The notes: a model not told the origin generated them from the sequence alone. Shown: positions 44,936-55,396, counted from the first letter of the stretch. The stretch: 64,000 nt of DNA from Bacteroides fragilis NCTC 9343 (GCF_000025985.1 NC_003228.3:3906001-3970000), one strand, 5' to 3'. Made by a program: numbers and translations.

Positions 44936-47900
44936 ATGAATTTACGAACTTTCATTGAACGGCCTGTCCTATCGGCTGTTATATCCATAACCATTGTCGT
45001 GGTCGGGATTATCGGATTGTTTACGCTACCCGTAGAACAATATCCGGACATTGCCCCGCCCACCATCATGGTGAGCACCAGTTACTTCGGTGCCAGCGCA
45101 GAAACTCTGCAAAAGAGTGTTATCGCACCACTCGAAGAGGCCATCAACGGTGTGGAAGACATGACCTACATGACCTCCAGCGCTACCAATGCCGGAACAG
45201 TCTCTATCACCGTCTACTTTAAACAGGGGACTGACCCGGACATGGCGGCGGTGAATGTACAGAACCGAGTTTCCAAAGCTACCGGACAGCTCCCCTCGGA
45301 GGTAAACCAAGTAGGTGTCACCACTTCGAAGCGGCAGACGAGTATCCTGCAAATGTTCTCGCTCCACAGCCCGGACGACTCGTACGACGAAGCCTTCCTG
45401 GCCAACTATATCAGCATCAACCTCAAACCTGAGATTCTCCGTATCTCGGGCGTCGGAGACATGATGATTATGGGAGGAGATTATAGCTTGCGTATCTGGA
45501 TGAAACCGGACGTAATGGCACAATACCGGCTGATCCCTTCGGACGTATCGACTGTCCTGGCGGAACAGAACATTGAGTCGGCCACCGGATCGTTCGGTGA
45601 AAATTCCGATGAAACGTATCAATATACCATGAAATACAAAGGACGCCGAATCACACCGGAAGAATTCGGTGAGATCGTGATCCGTTCCACCGACGACGGA
45701 CAGGTGCTGAAACTAAAAGATATCGCCACAATCGAACTGGGACAGGAAAGTTATGCTTACAGTGGTACGACGGACGGGCATAACGGTGTCTCGTGTATGC
45801 TCTTCCAGACAGCCGGCTCCAATGCCACAGAGGTGAACAACCAAATCAACCGATTCCTTGAAGAGGCAAGGAAAGAACTTCCCCAAGGAGTGGAACTGAC
45901 ACAACTGATGTCGTCCAACGACTTCCTGTATGCCTCCATCCACGAAGTGGTGAAGACACTGTTGGAAGCCATTCTGTTGGTTATCCTTGTCGTGTATGTC
46001 TTTTTGCAGGATATCCGCTCGACACTGATTCCACTGGTGGGGATCATTGTATCACTTATCGGTACGTTCGCTTTCATGGCGATAGCCGGATTCAGTATCA
46101 ACCTGATTACGTTGTTTGCCCTGGTACTGGTCATCGGTACGGTAGTGGACGATGCCATTGTGGTGGTCGAAGCCGTGCAAGCACGGTTTGACGTGGGATA
46201 CAAATCATCCTATATGGCAAGTGTCGATGCCATGAAAGGAATCAGCAATGCCGTCATCACCTCCTCATTGGTGTTCATGGCAGTTTTTATCCCCGTATCG
46301 TTCATGTCCGGCACATCGGGTACGTTCTATACTCAATTCGGACTGACAATGGCCGTTGCGGTAGGTATTTCGGCAGTAAACGCCCTGACACTGAGTCCGG
46401 CACTTTGCGCCCTGCTACTGAAACCGTACATCAATGAAGACGGTACCCAGAAACAGAACTTCGCCGCCCGTTTCCGTAAAGCATTCAATGCAGCTTTCGA
46501 TGTTGTGGTAGAAAAATACAAAGGCATCGTTCTCTTCTTCATCAAGCGCCGGTGGCTGACAGGATCACTCCTGATAGCTTCCATCGCCTTACTGGTAGTA
46601 CTGATGAATACAACAAAAACCAGTCTTGTACCCGATGAAGACCAGGGCGTCATATTCGTCAACGTCAGTACGGCCGCAGGCAGTTCGCTACGGACGACAG
46701 ACGATGTAATGAAACGTATCGAGGAACGCATGGAACAGATTCCACAAGTGAAGCATGTGCAAAAGGTGGCAGGATACGGATTGCTGGCCGGACAAGGAAG
46801 CTCCTTCGGTATGCTGATCTTGAAACTGAAACCATGGGACGAACGCCCCGGAAAAGAAGATGATGTGCAGGCAGTGATCGGACAAGTGTACGGACGGACG
46901 GCAGACATCAAGGATGCCAGTGTATTCGCCATCTCACCGGGTATGATTCCGGGCTACGGAATGGGTAACGCACTTGAACTTCACATGCAGGATAAGACCG
47001 GAGGAGACGTCAATGAATTCTTCCAGACCACACAGCAGTATCTGGGAGCCCTCAACCAACGTCCGGAAATCGCCATGGCCTACTCTACATTCGACGTGCG
47101 CTATCCGCAGTGGCTGGTCGAAGTCGATCCGTCGAAATGCAAGCGTGCCGGTATCACACCGGACCAGGTATTGAGTACTCTTTCCGGATACTATGGCGGA
47201 CAGTATGTGTCCAACTTCAACCGATTCTCAAAGGTGTACAAGGTGATGATCCAGTCCGACCCGCAGTACCGGCTTGACGAAGCGTCACTGAACAATACAT
47301 TCGTACGCATGTCTAACGGAGAGATGGCTCCCCTCAGCCAATTCCTCACACTGACCCGTACGTATGGCGCCGAATCACTGAGCCGTTTCAATATGTACAA
47401 CTCTATTGCCGTAAATGCCATGCCGGCCGATGGCTACAGTACGGGTGACGCCATCCGTGCCGTTCAGGAGACAGCTTCCACTTCCCTGCCCAAAGGTTAT
47501 GGATACGATTACGGAGGCATCACCCGCGAAGAGAATCAGCAAAGCGGTACGACGGCCATCATCTTCGGCATCTGTTTTCTGATGATCTACCTGATCCTGA
47601 GTGCACTCTACGAAAGCTTCCTGATCCCGTTCGCCGTCCTCCTGAGCGTACCCTGCGGTCTGATGGGTTCATTCCTCTTCGCACGCATGTTCGGGCTGGA
47701 GAATAACATCTACCTGCAAACCGGACTGATCATGCTCATTGGATTGCTTGCCAAAACCGCCATCTTGCTGACGGAATATGCCGCCGAACGCCGTAAGGCA
47801 GGCATGGGACTGATTGCTTCTGCATTGAGTGCCGCCAAAGCCCGCCTGCGCCCGATATTAATGACGGCATTGACCATGATCTTCGGTCTGCTCCCGCTGA

Positions 47901-48142
47901 TGGTAGCCAGCGGCGTAGGTGCAAACGGTAACCGCTCGCTGGGAACAGGTGCTGTAGGTGGCATGGTCATCGGTACACTGGCACTGCTGTTCATCGTACC
48001 GTCGCTGTTCATTGCCTTCCAATGGCTACAGGAACGGATACGTCCCGTACAGATAGAACCAAGTCATGACTGGCAGATTCAGACAGAGCAGGAAGTGAGT
48101 GAACACGAAAAAGAAGAAGCTAAGAATCGCCCTCTAAAATAA
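44936..48142 (+). CDS. RND multidrug efflux pump, HAE1 (AcrB/MexB) type
   Basis: A 1,068-residue inner-membrane pump with 12 helices and two large periplasmic loops. The proton-relay acidic pair is in GTVVDDAIVVVEAV (about 400-413) and the matching Lys in MLIGLLAKTAILLTEYA (about 930). Family motifs include RPVLSAVISITIVVVGI at the start and TSLVPDEDQGVIFVNV between repeats. It would export drugs, bile salts or similar compounds with the adaptor and channel encoded on either side. Confidence 0.95.
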   Translation: MNLRTFIERPVLSAVISITIVVVGIIGLFTLPVEQYPDIAPPTIMVSTSYFGASAETLQKSVIAPLEEAINGVEDMTYMTSSATNAGTVSITVYFKQGTDPDMAAVNVQNRVSKATGQLPSEVNQVGVTTSKRQTSILQMFSLHSPDDSYDEAFLANYISINLKPEILRISGVGDMMIMGGDYSLRIWMKPDVMAQYRLIPSDVSTVLAEQNIESATGSFGENSDETYQYTMKYKGRRITPEEFGEIVIRSTDDGQVLKLKDIATIELGQESYAYSGTTDGHNGVSCMLFQTAGSNATEVNNQINRFLEEARKELPQGVELTQLMSSNDFLYASIHEVVKTLLEAILLVILVVYVFLQDIRSTLIPLVGIIVSLIGTFAFMAIAGFSINLITLFALVLVIGTVVDDAIVVVEAVQARFDVGYKSSYMASVDAMKGISNAVITSSLVFMAVFIPVSFMSGTSGTFYTQFGLTMAVAVGISAVNALTLSPALCALLLKPYINEDGTQKQNFAARFRKAFNAAFDVVVEKYKGIVLFFIKRRWLTGSLLIASIALLVVLMNTTKTSLVPDEDQGVIFVNVSTAAGSSLRTTDDVMKRIEERMEQIPQVKHVQKVAGYGLLAGQGSSFGMLILKLKPWDERPGKEDDVQAVIGQVYGRTADIKDASVFAISPGMIPGYGMGNALELHMQDKTGGDVNEFFQTTQQYLGALNQRPEIAMAYSTFDVRYPQWLVEVDPSKCKRAGITPDQVLSTLSGYYGGQYVSNFNRFSKVYKVMIQSDPQYRLDEASLNNTFVRMSNGEMAPLSQFLTLTRTYGAESLSRFNMYNSIAVNAMPADGYSTGDAIRAVQETASTSLPKGYGYDYGGITREENQQSGTTAIIFGICFLMIYLILSALYESFLIPFAVLLSVPCGLMGSFLFARMFGLENNIYLQTGLIMLIGLLAKTAILLTEYAAERRKAGMGLIASALSAAKARLRPILMTALTMIFGLLPLMVASGVGANGNRSLGTGAVGGMVIGTLALLFIVPSLFIAFQWLQERIRPVQIEPSHDWQIQTEQEVSEHEKEEAKNRPLK

Positions 48143-48152
48143 ATAAACAAGC

Positions 48153-49580
48153 ATGAAAAAGTTAATCATATCCCTTGCCGCTATCCTCGCCCTAAGCAGT
48201 TGCGGCATCTACTCCAAATACAAACCCGTCACGGAGATTCCCGACGGACTTTACGGACACGGAGGAACAGACACCCCCGGGTTGACTTCCGCCGATCCGG
48301 AAATCCAACGAAGTGATACTGCCGCCAACTTCGGCAACCTCAGCTGGCAGGAGGTTTTCACCGACCCATATCTGCGCGTACTGATCGACTCTGCCCTCGT
48401 GCGCAACACCGATCTGCGCACTGCCCACTTACGGGTGAAAGAGGCTGAAGCTACCTTGCTTTCCGCACGCCTCTCCTATCTGCCGGCTTTTTCACTTTCT
48501 CCGCAAGGTACGGCAAGCAGCTTCGATGGCGGAAAAGCTACTCAGACCTATTCACTGCCCGTCAGTGCCAGTTGGGAGATCGATATCTTTGGCCGGCTGA
48601 CCAATGCCAAACGTCGTGCCCAAGCTGTCGTGGCCCAAAGCCGAGATTATGAACAGGCGGTGCAGACCCAACTGATTGCCGCCGTGGCCAACAACTATTT
48701 TACTTTGTTGATGCTCGACGCCCAGATCGAAATCTCCACCGCTACGGAAGCTGCCTGGAAAGAGAGCGTCGCCACCACCCGTGCCATGAAAGCAGCGGGA
48801 ATGGTGACCGAAGCTGCCTTGTCGCAAACCGAAGCTACTTATTATAATATATGTACGACTCTGCTCGATCTGCAAGAGCAGCTCAACCAAGCCGAGAACG
48901 CCCTTTCTTTGCTGCTGGCGGATGTCCCCCACCGTATCCCCCGCGGACGTCTGGCCGACCAACAGCTCCCGGAGAATCTATCGGTAGGCGTACCCCTGCA
49001 GATACTCTCCAACCGGCCCGACGTACGCAGTGCCGAACAGTCGCTGGCACAGGCATTCTACACTACCAATGCTGCCCGTTCCGCCTTTTACCCCTCGATC
49101 ACACTGAGTGGCAGTGCGGGATGGACCAATTCGGCAGGTGCCATGATTGTCAACCCCGGTAAGTTTCTTGCCACAGCAGTAGCCTCTCTTACCCAGCCCT
49201 TGTTTAACCGCGGAGCAAACATCGCCCAACTCCGCATAGCCAAGGCGCAGCAGGAAGAGGCACGCCTCAGCTTTGAGCAGACCTTACTCAATGCCGGAAG
49301 TGAAGTCAACAATGCTCTGGTACAATATCAGACGGCACGAGACAAATCGGCCTATTTCAACCGTCAGGTAGCCTCTCTGGAGAATGCTGCACGCAGCACG
49401 CAACTACTGATGAAGCATGGTAACACGACTTACCTGGAAGTGCTCACCGCACAGCAGACACTGCTTAATGCGCAACTCTCCCAGGTGGCCAACCGCTTTA
49501 CCGAAATCCAGGGAGTCATCACCTTGTATCAGGCATTGGGAGGGGGCAGGGAAACTGCCTCCGGAGAAAGAAATTCTTAA
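48153..49580 (+). CDS. RND outer-membrane channel (OprM/NodT family)
   Basis: The 475-residue lipoprotein (lipobox LSSC) is a TolC-like channel. Two outer-membrane efflux protein repeats are visible: SWEIDIFGRLTNAKRRAQA and the LSNRPDVRSAEQSLAQAFYTTNAARSAFYPSITLSG stretch. It begins 10 bp after the pump gene, completing the tripartite operon. A bidirectional terminator follows. Confidence 0.94.
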   Translation: MKKLIISLAAILALSSCGIYSKYKPVTEIPDGLYGHGGTDTPGLTSADPEIQRSDTAANFGNLSWQEVFTDPYLRVLIDSALVRNTDLRTAHLRVKEAEATLLSARLSYLPAFSLSPQGTASSFDGGKATQTYSLPVSASWEIDIFGRLTNAKRRAQAVVAQSRDYEQAVQTQLIAAVANNYFTLLMLDAQIEISTATEAAWKESVATTRAMKAAGMVTEAALSQTEATYYNICTTLLDLQEQLNQAENALSLLLADVPHRIPRGRLADQQLPENLSVGVPLQILSNRPDVRSAEQSLAQAFYTTNAARSAFYPSITLSGSAGWTNSAGAMIVNPGKFLATAVASLTQPLFNRGANIAQLRIAKAQQEEARLSFEQTLLNAGSEVNNALVQYQTARDKSAYFNRQVASLENAARSTQLLMKHGNTTYLEVLTAQQTLLNAQLSQVANRFTEIQGVITLYQALGGGRETASGERNS

Positions 49581-49664
49581 CAGAAGAATACAGCCTAACT
49601 TTTCAACCTTTCTTAAATGATGACGACTGTCTGTCCGGTACCTTGTGTACCGGGCTGTACAGAA

Positions 49665-49710
49665 AAAGCCCGTACTACCTCTTCTCTAACAAAAAGGATG
49701 TACGGGCTTT
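49665..49710. terminator. Bidirectional terminator between efflux operon and metY
   Basis: AAAGCCCGTAC (49665-49675) and its perfect complement (49700-49710) enclose 24 nt; CCTGTTTTAA follows on the plus side. It lies between convergent genes. Confidence 0.75.
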
Positions 49711-49728
49711 CCTGTTTTAAACGGTATC

Positions 49729-51009
49729 TTATGCGTTCAGCGCCTGTTCGATGTCCGCGATAATATCATCCGCATTTTCGATTCCCACCGACAAGCGGAT
49801 CAGATCCGGACGAACACCGGCTTCTATCAATTGTTCGTCTGTCAGCTGGCGATGCGTATGACTGGCGGGATGAAGCACACATGTGCGTGCATCGGCTACA
49901 TGGGTAACGATGGCCGCCAGCTTCAGCGAATCCATAAATTTGATGGACAACTCACGACCGCCTTTCAAGCCGAAAGAGATCACACCGCACGAGCCATTCG
50001 GCATATACTTCTGCGCCAGTTCGTAGTATTTGTTACCCGGCAGACCGCAATAGTTTACCCATGCCACCTTGTCGTTCTGCGCAAGATATTCGGCTACCTT
50101 CTGTGCATTGCCACAGTGCTGAGGCATGCGCAAATGCAACGTCTCCAAGCCCAGATTCAGCAAGAAAGCGTTTTGCGGACTTTGAATACTGCCCAGGTCA
50201 CGCATCAATTGCGCGGTTGCCTTTGTCATATAAGCGCCCTTGCCGAAAGCCTTGGTATAGGTCAGTCCGTGATACGATTCATCCGGTGTGCAGAGTCCCG
50301 GGAACTTGTCCGCATGGGCTTCCCAATCGAAGTTTCCGCTGTCTACGATGCAGCCGCCTACACTGGTGGCATGCCCGTCCATGTATTTAGTAGTGGAGTG
50401 AACCACGATATCGGCTCCCCACTCAAACGGACGACAGTTGATCGGTGTCGGAAATGTATTATCAACAATCAAAGGCACACCGTGACTATGGGCAATGCGG
50501 GCGAATTTCTCAATGTCGAGCACTTCAAGTGACGGATTGGAGATGGTCTCGCCGAACAGTGCTTTCGTATTCGGACGGAAAGCCGCCGAAATCTCTTCTT
50601 CACCGGCATCGGGGCTGACGAAAGTGACATCGATACCCAATTTCTTCATCGTCACGCCAAAGAGGTTAAACGTTCCGCCGTAGATGGCCGACGAACAAAC
50701 AAAATGATCGCCCGCCTGGCAAATGTTGAATATGGCATAGAAATTGGCAGCCTGTCCACTGGAAGTCAACATAGCTCCCACACCTCCTTCGAGAGCGGCG
50801 ATCTTGGCGGCTACAGCGTCGTTCGTCGGATTTTGCAGACGGGTATAAAAGTAACCGCTGTCTTCAAGATCGAACAAGCGGGCCATCTGCTCACTGGTTT
50901 CGTATTTAAAAGTAGTACTTTGATAGATGGGCAGCACGCGCGGCTCGCCCTTTTTCGGAGTCCATCCTGCTTGTACGCACAGGGTTTCGGGCTTGAATTG
51001 TTTTGCCAT
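49729..51009 (-). CDS. metY: O-acetylhomoserine sulfhydrylase/aminocarboxypropyltransferase
   Basis: A 426-residue PLP enzyme of the Cys/Met metabolism group making homocysteine from O-acetylhomoserine and sulfide. Marks: TLCVQAGWTPKKGEPRVLPIYQSTTFKY at the start, YTRLQNPTNDAVAAKIAALEGG, and the PLP-Lys region VVHSTTKYMDGHATSVGG (about 205-222). The length and the Cys-rich tail (THVADARTCVLHPASHTHRQL) are typical of MetY. Genes for a homocysteine methyltransferase-like protein lie nearby. Confidence 0.94.
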   Translation of the reverse strand: MAKQFKPETLCVQAGWTPKKGEPRVLPIYQSTTFKYETSEQMARLFDLEDSGYFYTRLQNPTNDAVAAKIAALEGGVGAMLTSSGQAANFYAIFNICQAGDHFVCSSAIYGGTFNLFGVTMKKLGIDVTFVSPDAGEEEISAAFRPNTKALFGETISNPSLEVLDIEKFARIAHSHGVPLIVDNTFPTPINCRPFEWGADIVVHSTTKYMDGHATSVGGCIVDSGNFDWEAHADKFPGLCTPDESYHGLTYTKAFGKGAYMTKATAQLMRDLGSIQSPQNAFLLNLGLETLHLRMPQHCGNAQKVAEYLAQNDKVAWVNYCGLPGNKYYELAQKYMPNGSCGVISFGLKGGRELSIKFMDSLKLAAIVTHVADARTCVLHPASHTHRQLTDEQLIEAGVRPDLIRLSVGIENADDIIADIEQALNA

Positions 51010-51058
51010 AATGATATTGAGTTTACGATTATATTGCCTTAAAAAAGTTATATCGACG

Positions 51059-51098
51059 CAAAAGTAGAGAAAATTATTGGTTTAAAAGGCTATCTTTG
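51059..51098. promoter_or_regulatory. Divergent -7 boxes of metY and the amidase gene
   Basis: Minus-strand TACTTTTG (51059-51066) for metY and plus-strand TATCTTTG (51091-51098) for the amidase. They face apart, 24 bp between boxes, with no clear -33 TTTG; the amidase leader is about 75 nt. Confidence 0.5.
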
Positions 51099-51178
51099 CG
51101 AGCGAAAAAGCAAAAATTCACCTTAGAAGTCAAACAATAGCACAGCAGCCCGAGCCTGCATCTTTTATACGTAGCGAT

Positions 51179-52219
51179 ATGAAAAGAAAACTCTGTCTTC
51201 TCCTGTTCTTCTGTCTTTTATTGACTGCCCCGGCTTTGCGGGCACAGCAGAAAGCCACTCCCAGATCCGGTGAAGGTATCTCTACCTTCCTCCTGCGCCA
51301 CAACCGCGCCCCGAAGAAATACTACAATGATTTCATCGAACTCAACAAAGCCAAACTAGGGAAGAGCAGAACTCTTAAAATGGGTGTCACTTACCTGATT
51401 CCCCCTGTCAAGAAAGCGTCGGCCGCCACTTCCGGAAAAACGACGGAGGCAGCAGCCGAAAAGACATCCGCACATCACCCGCGCCGTACGGAAGTCAACG
51501 AGCCGCTCTTCGGGAAGTGGCTTTCAAATGTCAAGGTCACTTCCAATCGCCTTGCCGGTACCTGCTTCTATGTTGTCAGCGGACATGGCGGTCCCGATCC
51601 GGGCGCCATCGGACGCGTTGGCAAACACGAACTCCACGAAGACGAATATGCCTACGACATCGCCCTTCGCCTTGCCCGCAACCTGATGCAGGAGGGTGCC
51701 GAAGTACGTATCATCATTCAAGATGCCAAAGACGGCATCCGTGACGAGGCTTATCTCTCGAACAGTAAACGTGAAACCTGCATGGGCTCTCCCATCCCGC
51801 TGAACCAGGTACAGCGCCTTCAGCAGCGTTGCGACAAAATCAATGCCCTTTATCGTAAAGACCGCAAGAAGTATAAATACTGCCGCGCCATCTTCATTCA
51901 TGTGGACAGTCGCAGCAAAGGTACCCAGACCGACGTCTTCTTTTACCACTCCAACCGCAAAGCCGAGAGTAAGCGCCTCGCCAAAAACATGAAGGAAACC
52001 TTCGAGTCCAAATACGGCAAGCATCAACCTAACCGGGGGTTTTCGGGCACCGTAAGCGGACGCAACCTCTATGTTCTGGCCCACACCACGCCCGCCTCTG
52101 TTTTTGTCGAGTTGGGCAACATCCAGAATACCTTCGACCAGCGTCGCCTGGTGATCCCCTCCAACCGGCAGGCACTCGCCAAATGGTTAATGGAAGGGTT
52201 TATAAAAGACTATAAATAA
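51179..52219 (+). CDS. Secreted N-acetylmuramoyl-L-alanine amidase with N-terminal LysM-like region
   Basis: The 346-residue protein has a signal peptide (1-22), a LysM-like segment (about 31-77, ending KMGVTYLIPP) and an Amidase_3 catalytic domain (about 118-345). Zinc ligands should be His in VVSGHGGPDPGA, Glu in HELHEDEYAYD and His in AIFIHVDS; the catalytic Glu is in SVFVELGNIQN. It cleaves the amide between MurNAc and the stem peptide, for cell separation or wall turnover. It is monocistronic. Confidence 0.9.
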   Translation: MKRKLCLLLFFCLLLTAPALRAQQKATPRSGEGISTFLLRHNRAPKKYYNDFIELNKAKLGKSRTLKMGVTYLIPPVKKASAATSGKTTEAAAEKTSAHHPRRTEVNEPLFGKWLSNVKVTSNRLAGTCFYVVSGHGGPDPGAIGRVGKHELHEDEYAYDIALRLARNLMQEGAEVRIIIQDAKDGIRDEAYLSNSKRETCMGSPIPLNQVQRLQQRCDKINALYRKDRKKYKYCRAIFIHVDSRSKGTQTDVFFYHSNRKAESKRLAKNMKETFESKYGKHQPNRGFSGTVSGRNLYVLAHTTPASVFVELGNIQNTFDQRRLVIPSNRQALAKWLMEGFIKDYK

Positions 52220-52301
52220 ACAGAACCTCTTGTTTTTCTGAAAGATTACAAAAGGATGTGAATGTACTGAGAGCAGATGACCGGAGTGAGCCGATAAATC
52301 C

Positions 52302-52309
52302 TATATTTG
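52302..52309 (+). promoter_or_regulatory. -7 box for the homocysteine methyltransferase-like gene
   Basis: TATATTTG, 37 nt before the start codon at 52347. Confidence 0.45.
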
Positions 52310-52346
52310 TTGCCGGATGTAAAGTAAAACTTTTAAAGTCATTTTT

Positions 52347-53303
52347 ATGGAACAGTTATCTTTTATAGAATCATTCCGGACTTCTCCTTTCATTCTCACC
52401 GAAGGCGCTATCGTAGAACGTTTGCGTCACGAGTTTCACATTTCACCGGACAAACACATTGCACATGCCGCACTGATCTACGATGACTCCCATCGTGAGA
52501 TTCTGGCATCCATCTACCGGCAATACCTGCAGATAGCCACTGAGTTCCGCCTGCCACTGATGCTGATGACTCCCACCCGCAGAGCGAACATCGAGCAAAT
52601 AGCCGCGTCCGATTACCGGCATAAAAATGTACTGGCGGATACTATGGCCTTTCTCTCCCACTTCCGTGACGAAGCTTCCACTCCCGTATATATCGGCGGA
52701 CTGGCCGGATGCCGCGGCAATGCGTACGACGGCCGCTACTATCTGTCGGTAGAAGAAGCCATGGAGTTTCATTTCCCGACAGTCCGCACGCTGGCACAGT
52801 CGGGGGCGGACTATCTGTTTGCCGGCATCATGCCGCAACTGACAGAAGCCATCGGAATGGCCAATGCCATGGCTGCAACAGGACTGCCTTACATCATCAG
52901 CTTCATGGTATGTCGTGACGGACGCCTGATAGACGGTACTTTCATTCATGACGCCATCAATGCCATCGAAAAGGAAACTTCCACCCGTCCACTGTGCTAT
53001 ATGGCCAACTGCGTACATCCCGATGTGTTGCACCAGGCGCTGTTGCATCCCCGGAACGATACGCCTTTGGTGCGTCAGCGCTTTCAGGGTATTCAGGCCA
53101 ATGCCGCCAACCTCAGCCCGGAGGAACTGGACGGATGCGATCATCTGATTTCTTCTTCACCGGAAGAACTGGCAGACAGACTGATGACACTGCTGTGGGA
53201 CTTTCCGTTAAAAATCTGCGGAGGCTGTTGCGGAACCAACCAACAGCATATGCACCGTTTCGCAGAAATGCTGGCTTACCGCCGTGACAATAAAGCGTGG
53301 TAA
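52347..53303 (+). CDS. Homocysteine S-methyltransferase-family protein
   Basis: A 318-residue single-domain protein with the zinc-site cysteines of the family: Cys222 in MANCVHP and the CGGCCGT motif (Cys294, Cys295). Together they would bind Zn and the thiol of homocysteine. The methyl donor (S-methylmethionine, betaine or another) cannot be inferred. It lies near metY, which makes homocysteine, so a role in methionine synthesis is likely. Confidence 0.88.
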   Translation: MEQLSFIESFRTSPFILTEGAIVERLRHEFHISPDKHIAHAALIYDDSHREILASIYRQYLQIATEFRLPLMLMTPTRRANIEQIAASDYRHKNVLADTMAFLSHFRDEASTPVYIGGLAGCRGNAYDGRYYLSVEEAMEFHFPTVRTLAQSGADYLFAGIMPQLTEAIGMANAMAATGLPYIISFMVCRDGRLIDGTFIHDAINAIEKETSTRPLCYMANCVHPDVLHQALLHPRNDTPLVRQRFQGIQANAANLSPEELDGCDHLISSSPEELADRLMTLLWDFPLKICGGCCGTNQQHMHRFAEMLAYRRDNKAW

Positions 53304-53350
53304 CTGTCTGCTCCGGTAAACGGGACCGCCCGTGCCGGCAATGCAAACTC

Positions 53351-54358
53351 TCACTCCTTCCTCCTGCGGTTCAGATATCTGCGCAACAATGTGGGAGTAA
53401 AGCAGAAAATCAACTGGGCTTTACTCCACTTGTAGCATTGCTGGAACACAAGCATACCGATAGCGATGAACAGGGCAGCGCCCGCAGCAGCTTGCAGAGG
53501 CAGCCAATGCACACCCTCTTGCGGGACTATCAGAGGGATCAACGCCAATGCTCCGGCGGGAGCAAAGTACTTTCCGGTCCACTCGAAGACAGCAAACAAG
53601 CAGCAGATGATGAGCAAGGCGACCACCGTTTCGGGCAAATGCAAAAAGGTATGCCCGATGATCTGAAAAGCAGTCCCCAAGGCAGCTCCGGTAACCAAAA
53701 ACAGAAACACCTGCATGGGGCGGTTTCTGAATCCGGCTTTCGAATTGACAATCTCCGTGAATGTCACGATCAACGGAGGAATAATGAAATAACTGCATCC
53801 GCAGGAGATAGAAAGGGCAGCTACCAGTGAAACCCAAAAGAGCAGAGCCGCCCAACGGAAAATCTCCTTTTTCCACTCACGCCCGGGCAGGACGTAATCC
53901 GTCTCCCGGCGCAAACCTCCTTTTTCCATCAGCCTCTGTCCGGCAACAAGCACGGCGGAAAGCAGGAAAACGGCCGACGGATAGATCCAGGTTTCAGTGT
54001 GCAGCAGCACCGGCAGCATACAAGCCGAAATCAGCGGAATCAGAGTAGCCCGGCTGAACAGCAGGCAGCAGGCGGCAAAGGCAAATGCCAGGCATAAATT
54101 GCAGAGCAACGGCAGCGTGGAGTAGCGCACGATACAAACTCCGGCAACAGCCCCTGCTGTCATCAGCCCAATCAGCTGCCAACGCCCGACTTTCCAAACC
54201 CGCTTATCGATCACCCACAAGCCGACGGCGAGCGCCGCCATCTCCGGAAAGATAATCTCTTTCTCGCCTGTCCATTCGGCTATGCCCACCATCAGCATCA
54301 CCATGAAAACAGAGAATACATATCTGACTTTTTTCGTTTTGTCCATCATGAAGTCCAA
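53351..54358 (-). CDS. Polytopic membrane protein, unknown function
   Basis: A 335-residue protein with about 9-10 hydrophobic segments and a short basic C-terminus (RRYLNRRRKE). One segment contains a GCSYFIIPPLIV motif. There are several conserved-looking acidic residues in the first two loops (AEWTGEKEIIFPEMAALAVG). I do not recognise the family; it might be an HPP-type or transporter-like protein. Several adjacent Met codons near the start leave the exact start uncertain by up to five residues. It is convergent with the methyltransferase gene. Confidence 0.65.
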   Translation of the reverse strand: MDFMMDKTKKVRYVFSVFMVMLMVGIAEWTGEKEIIFPEMAALAVGLWVIDKRVWKVGRWQLIGLMTAGAVAGVCIVRYSTLPLLCNLCLAFAFAACCLLFSRATLIPLISACMLPVLLHTETWIYPSAVFLLSAVLVAGQRLMEKGGLRRETDYVLPGREWKKEIFRWAALLFWVSLVAALSISCGCSYFIIPPLIVTFTEIVNSKAGFRNRPMQVFLFLVTGAALGTAFQIIGHTFLHLPETVVALLIICCLFAVFEWTGKYFAPAGALALIPLIVPQEGVHWLPLQAAAGAALFIAIGMLVFQQCYKWSKAQLIFCFTPTLLRRYLNRRRKE

Positions 54359-54502
54359 TAAAGATCCGCAAAGATAGTCATTTATCAGGAGGTATCCCTC
54401 CCGAATGGCTACCGGATGGAAATTTAACCGTAAAAATTCGACGATCGTCCGATCATAACCGTCCCGGATTTGTTACTACACCAAGTGTAACATCAAATTC
54501 TT

Positions 54503-54766
54503 ATGACCATGTCCGATTTCAACCCCAAACCGTCCGACAAACTGACGGCAAGTGAACGTAAAGAACTGGATACCTCCGAGTTCGGCATACCCCAATTAAG
54601 AGAGTTCCCCATCCACGACGCCGCCCATGTACGCGCGGCAGAAGCCTACTTCAGGTATGCGCCCGAAGAGTATAAAGCGCAGTTGGCACGGAACATCCTG
54701 GCCAAAGCACATCTGCTGGGAGTGAACGTAAAAAGCCCCACCATCCTGGAGTGGGCGGAGAAATAA
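54503..54766 (+). CDS. Small DUF6582-like protein
   Basis: An 87-residue soluble protein. The segment LREFPIHDAAHVRAAEAYF matches the FPxxDxxHxxxA pattern found in small DUF6582 proteins and phage/prophage-type accessory proteins. Function unknown. The gene follows the membrane protein on the other strand; there is no sign of an operon with the next small gene. Confidence 0.6.
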   Translation: MTMSDFNPKPSDKLTASERKELDTSEFGIPQLREFPIHDAAHVRAAEAYFRYAPEEYKAQLARNILAKAHLLGVNVKSPTILEWAEK

Positions 54767-54867
54767 CCGGAAATAAAAGCAATAAGGCAGGCGCGCGAAG
54801 AAAGATTCCCGGATTATTTCCTACTTTTGTACCCATATACCCCCTCACTTTATAAAAACTGTTGTAT

Positions 54868-55143
54868 ATGAGTTTCTCAGGATTCGTTTTTGATATGATC
54901 AGGCGCAATAAGGAGAACAGAGACCTGCTTACTCTGCGCCGGGAACGGATGAAGGACCTTCAAGGTAAAATGTACCGGAAAGGGACGCTTCAAAATCCGA
55001 ATGTAACCCTGGAAGAACTGGAGAAGATAGAAAAGGCCACCCGTGAAAAGGAAAAAGCGGAAACACAATATTATCTGCGCGCCACGCTGATCTTCCTGAC
55101 CGTGACAGCCATACTGGCACTCATACTCTGGTGGATATTGTAG
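54868..55143 (+). CDS. Small tail-anchored membrane protein, unknown
   Basis: I choose the ATG at 54868 (MSFSGFVFDMIRRNKENRD), giving 91 residues; a TTG two codons earlier is less likely. The middle is charged and coiled-coil-like (about 20-60) and the last 22 residues form one transmembrane helix (TLIFLTVTAILALILWWIL). The family is unknown to me. A promoter box TACTTTTG lies at 54822-54829. Confidence 0.6.
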   Translation: MSFSGFVFDMIRRNKENRDLLTLRRERMKDLQGKMYRKGTLQNPNVTLEELEKIEKATREKEKAETQYYLRATLIFLTVTAILALILWWIL

Positions 55144-55388
55144 CACTGTCCCCGCTTTAGAGAACCGTCGGTTCCACATCCGTTACCGTTCACCTCCTCA
55201 TACCTTTATTCAACCGATTATGAACACAAAGACATACCCTTGGCTGCGTACGGCCGCATCGGTGAAACGATAAAAGAGAATGCTCAGGACTACGGACGGT
55301 GTCTGCCCTTCTGAAAACGAACGGGACTTATTTGTAACCGGTATGAAAATATTCTTTCATGCCGGGATGATATTCGTCGGATAAACAC

Positions 55389-55396
55389 TACCTTTG
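55389..55396 (+). promoter_or_regulatory. -7 box for the DUF6078 gene
   Basis: TACCTTTG, fitting TAnnTTTG, 41 nt before the start codon. Confidence 0.5.
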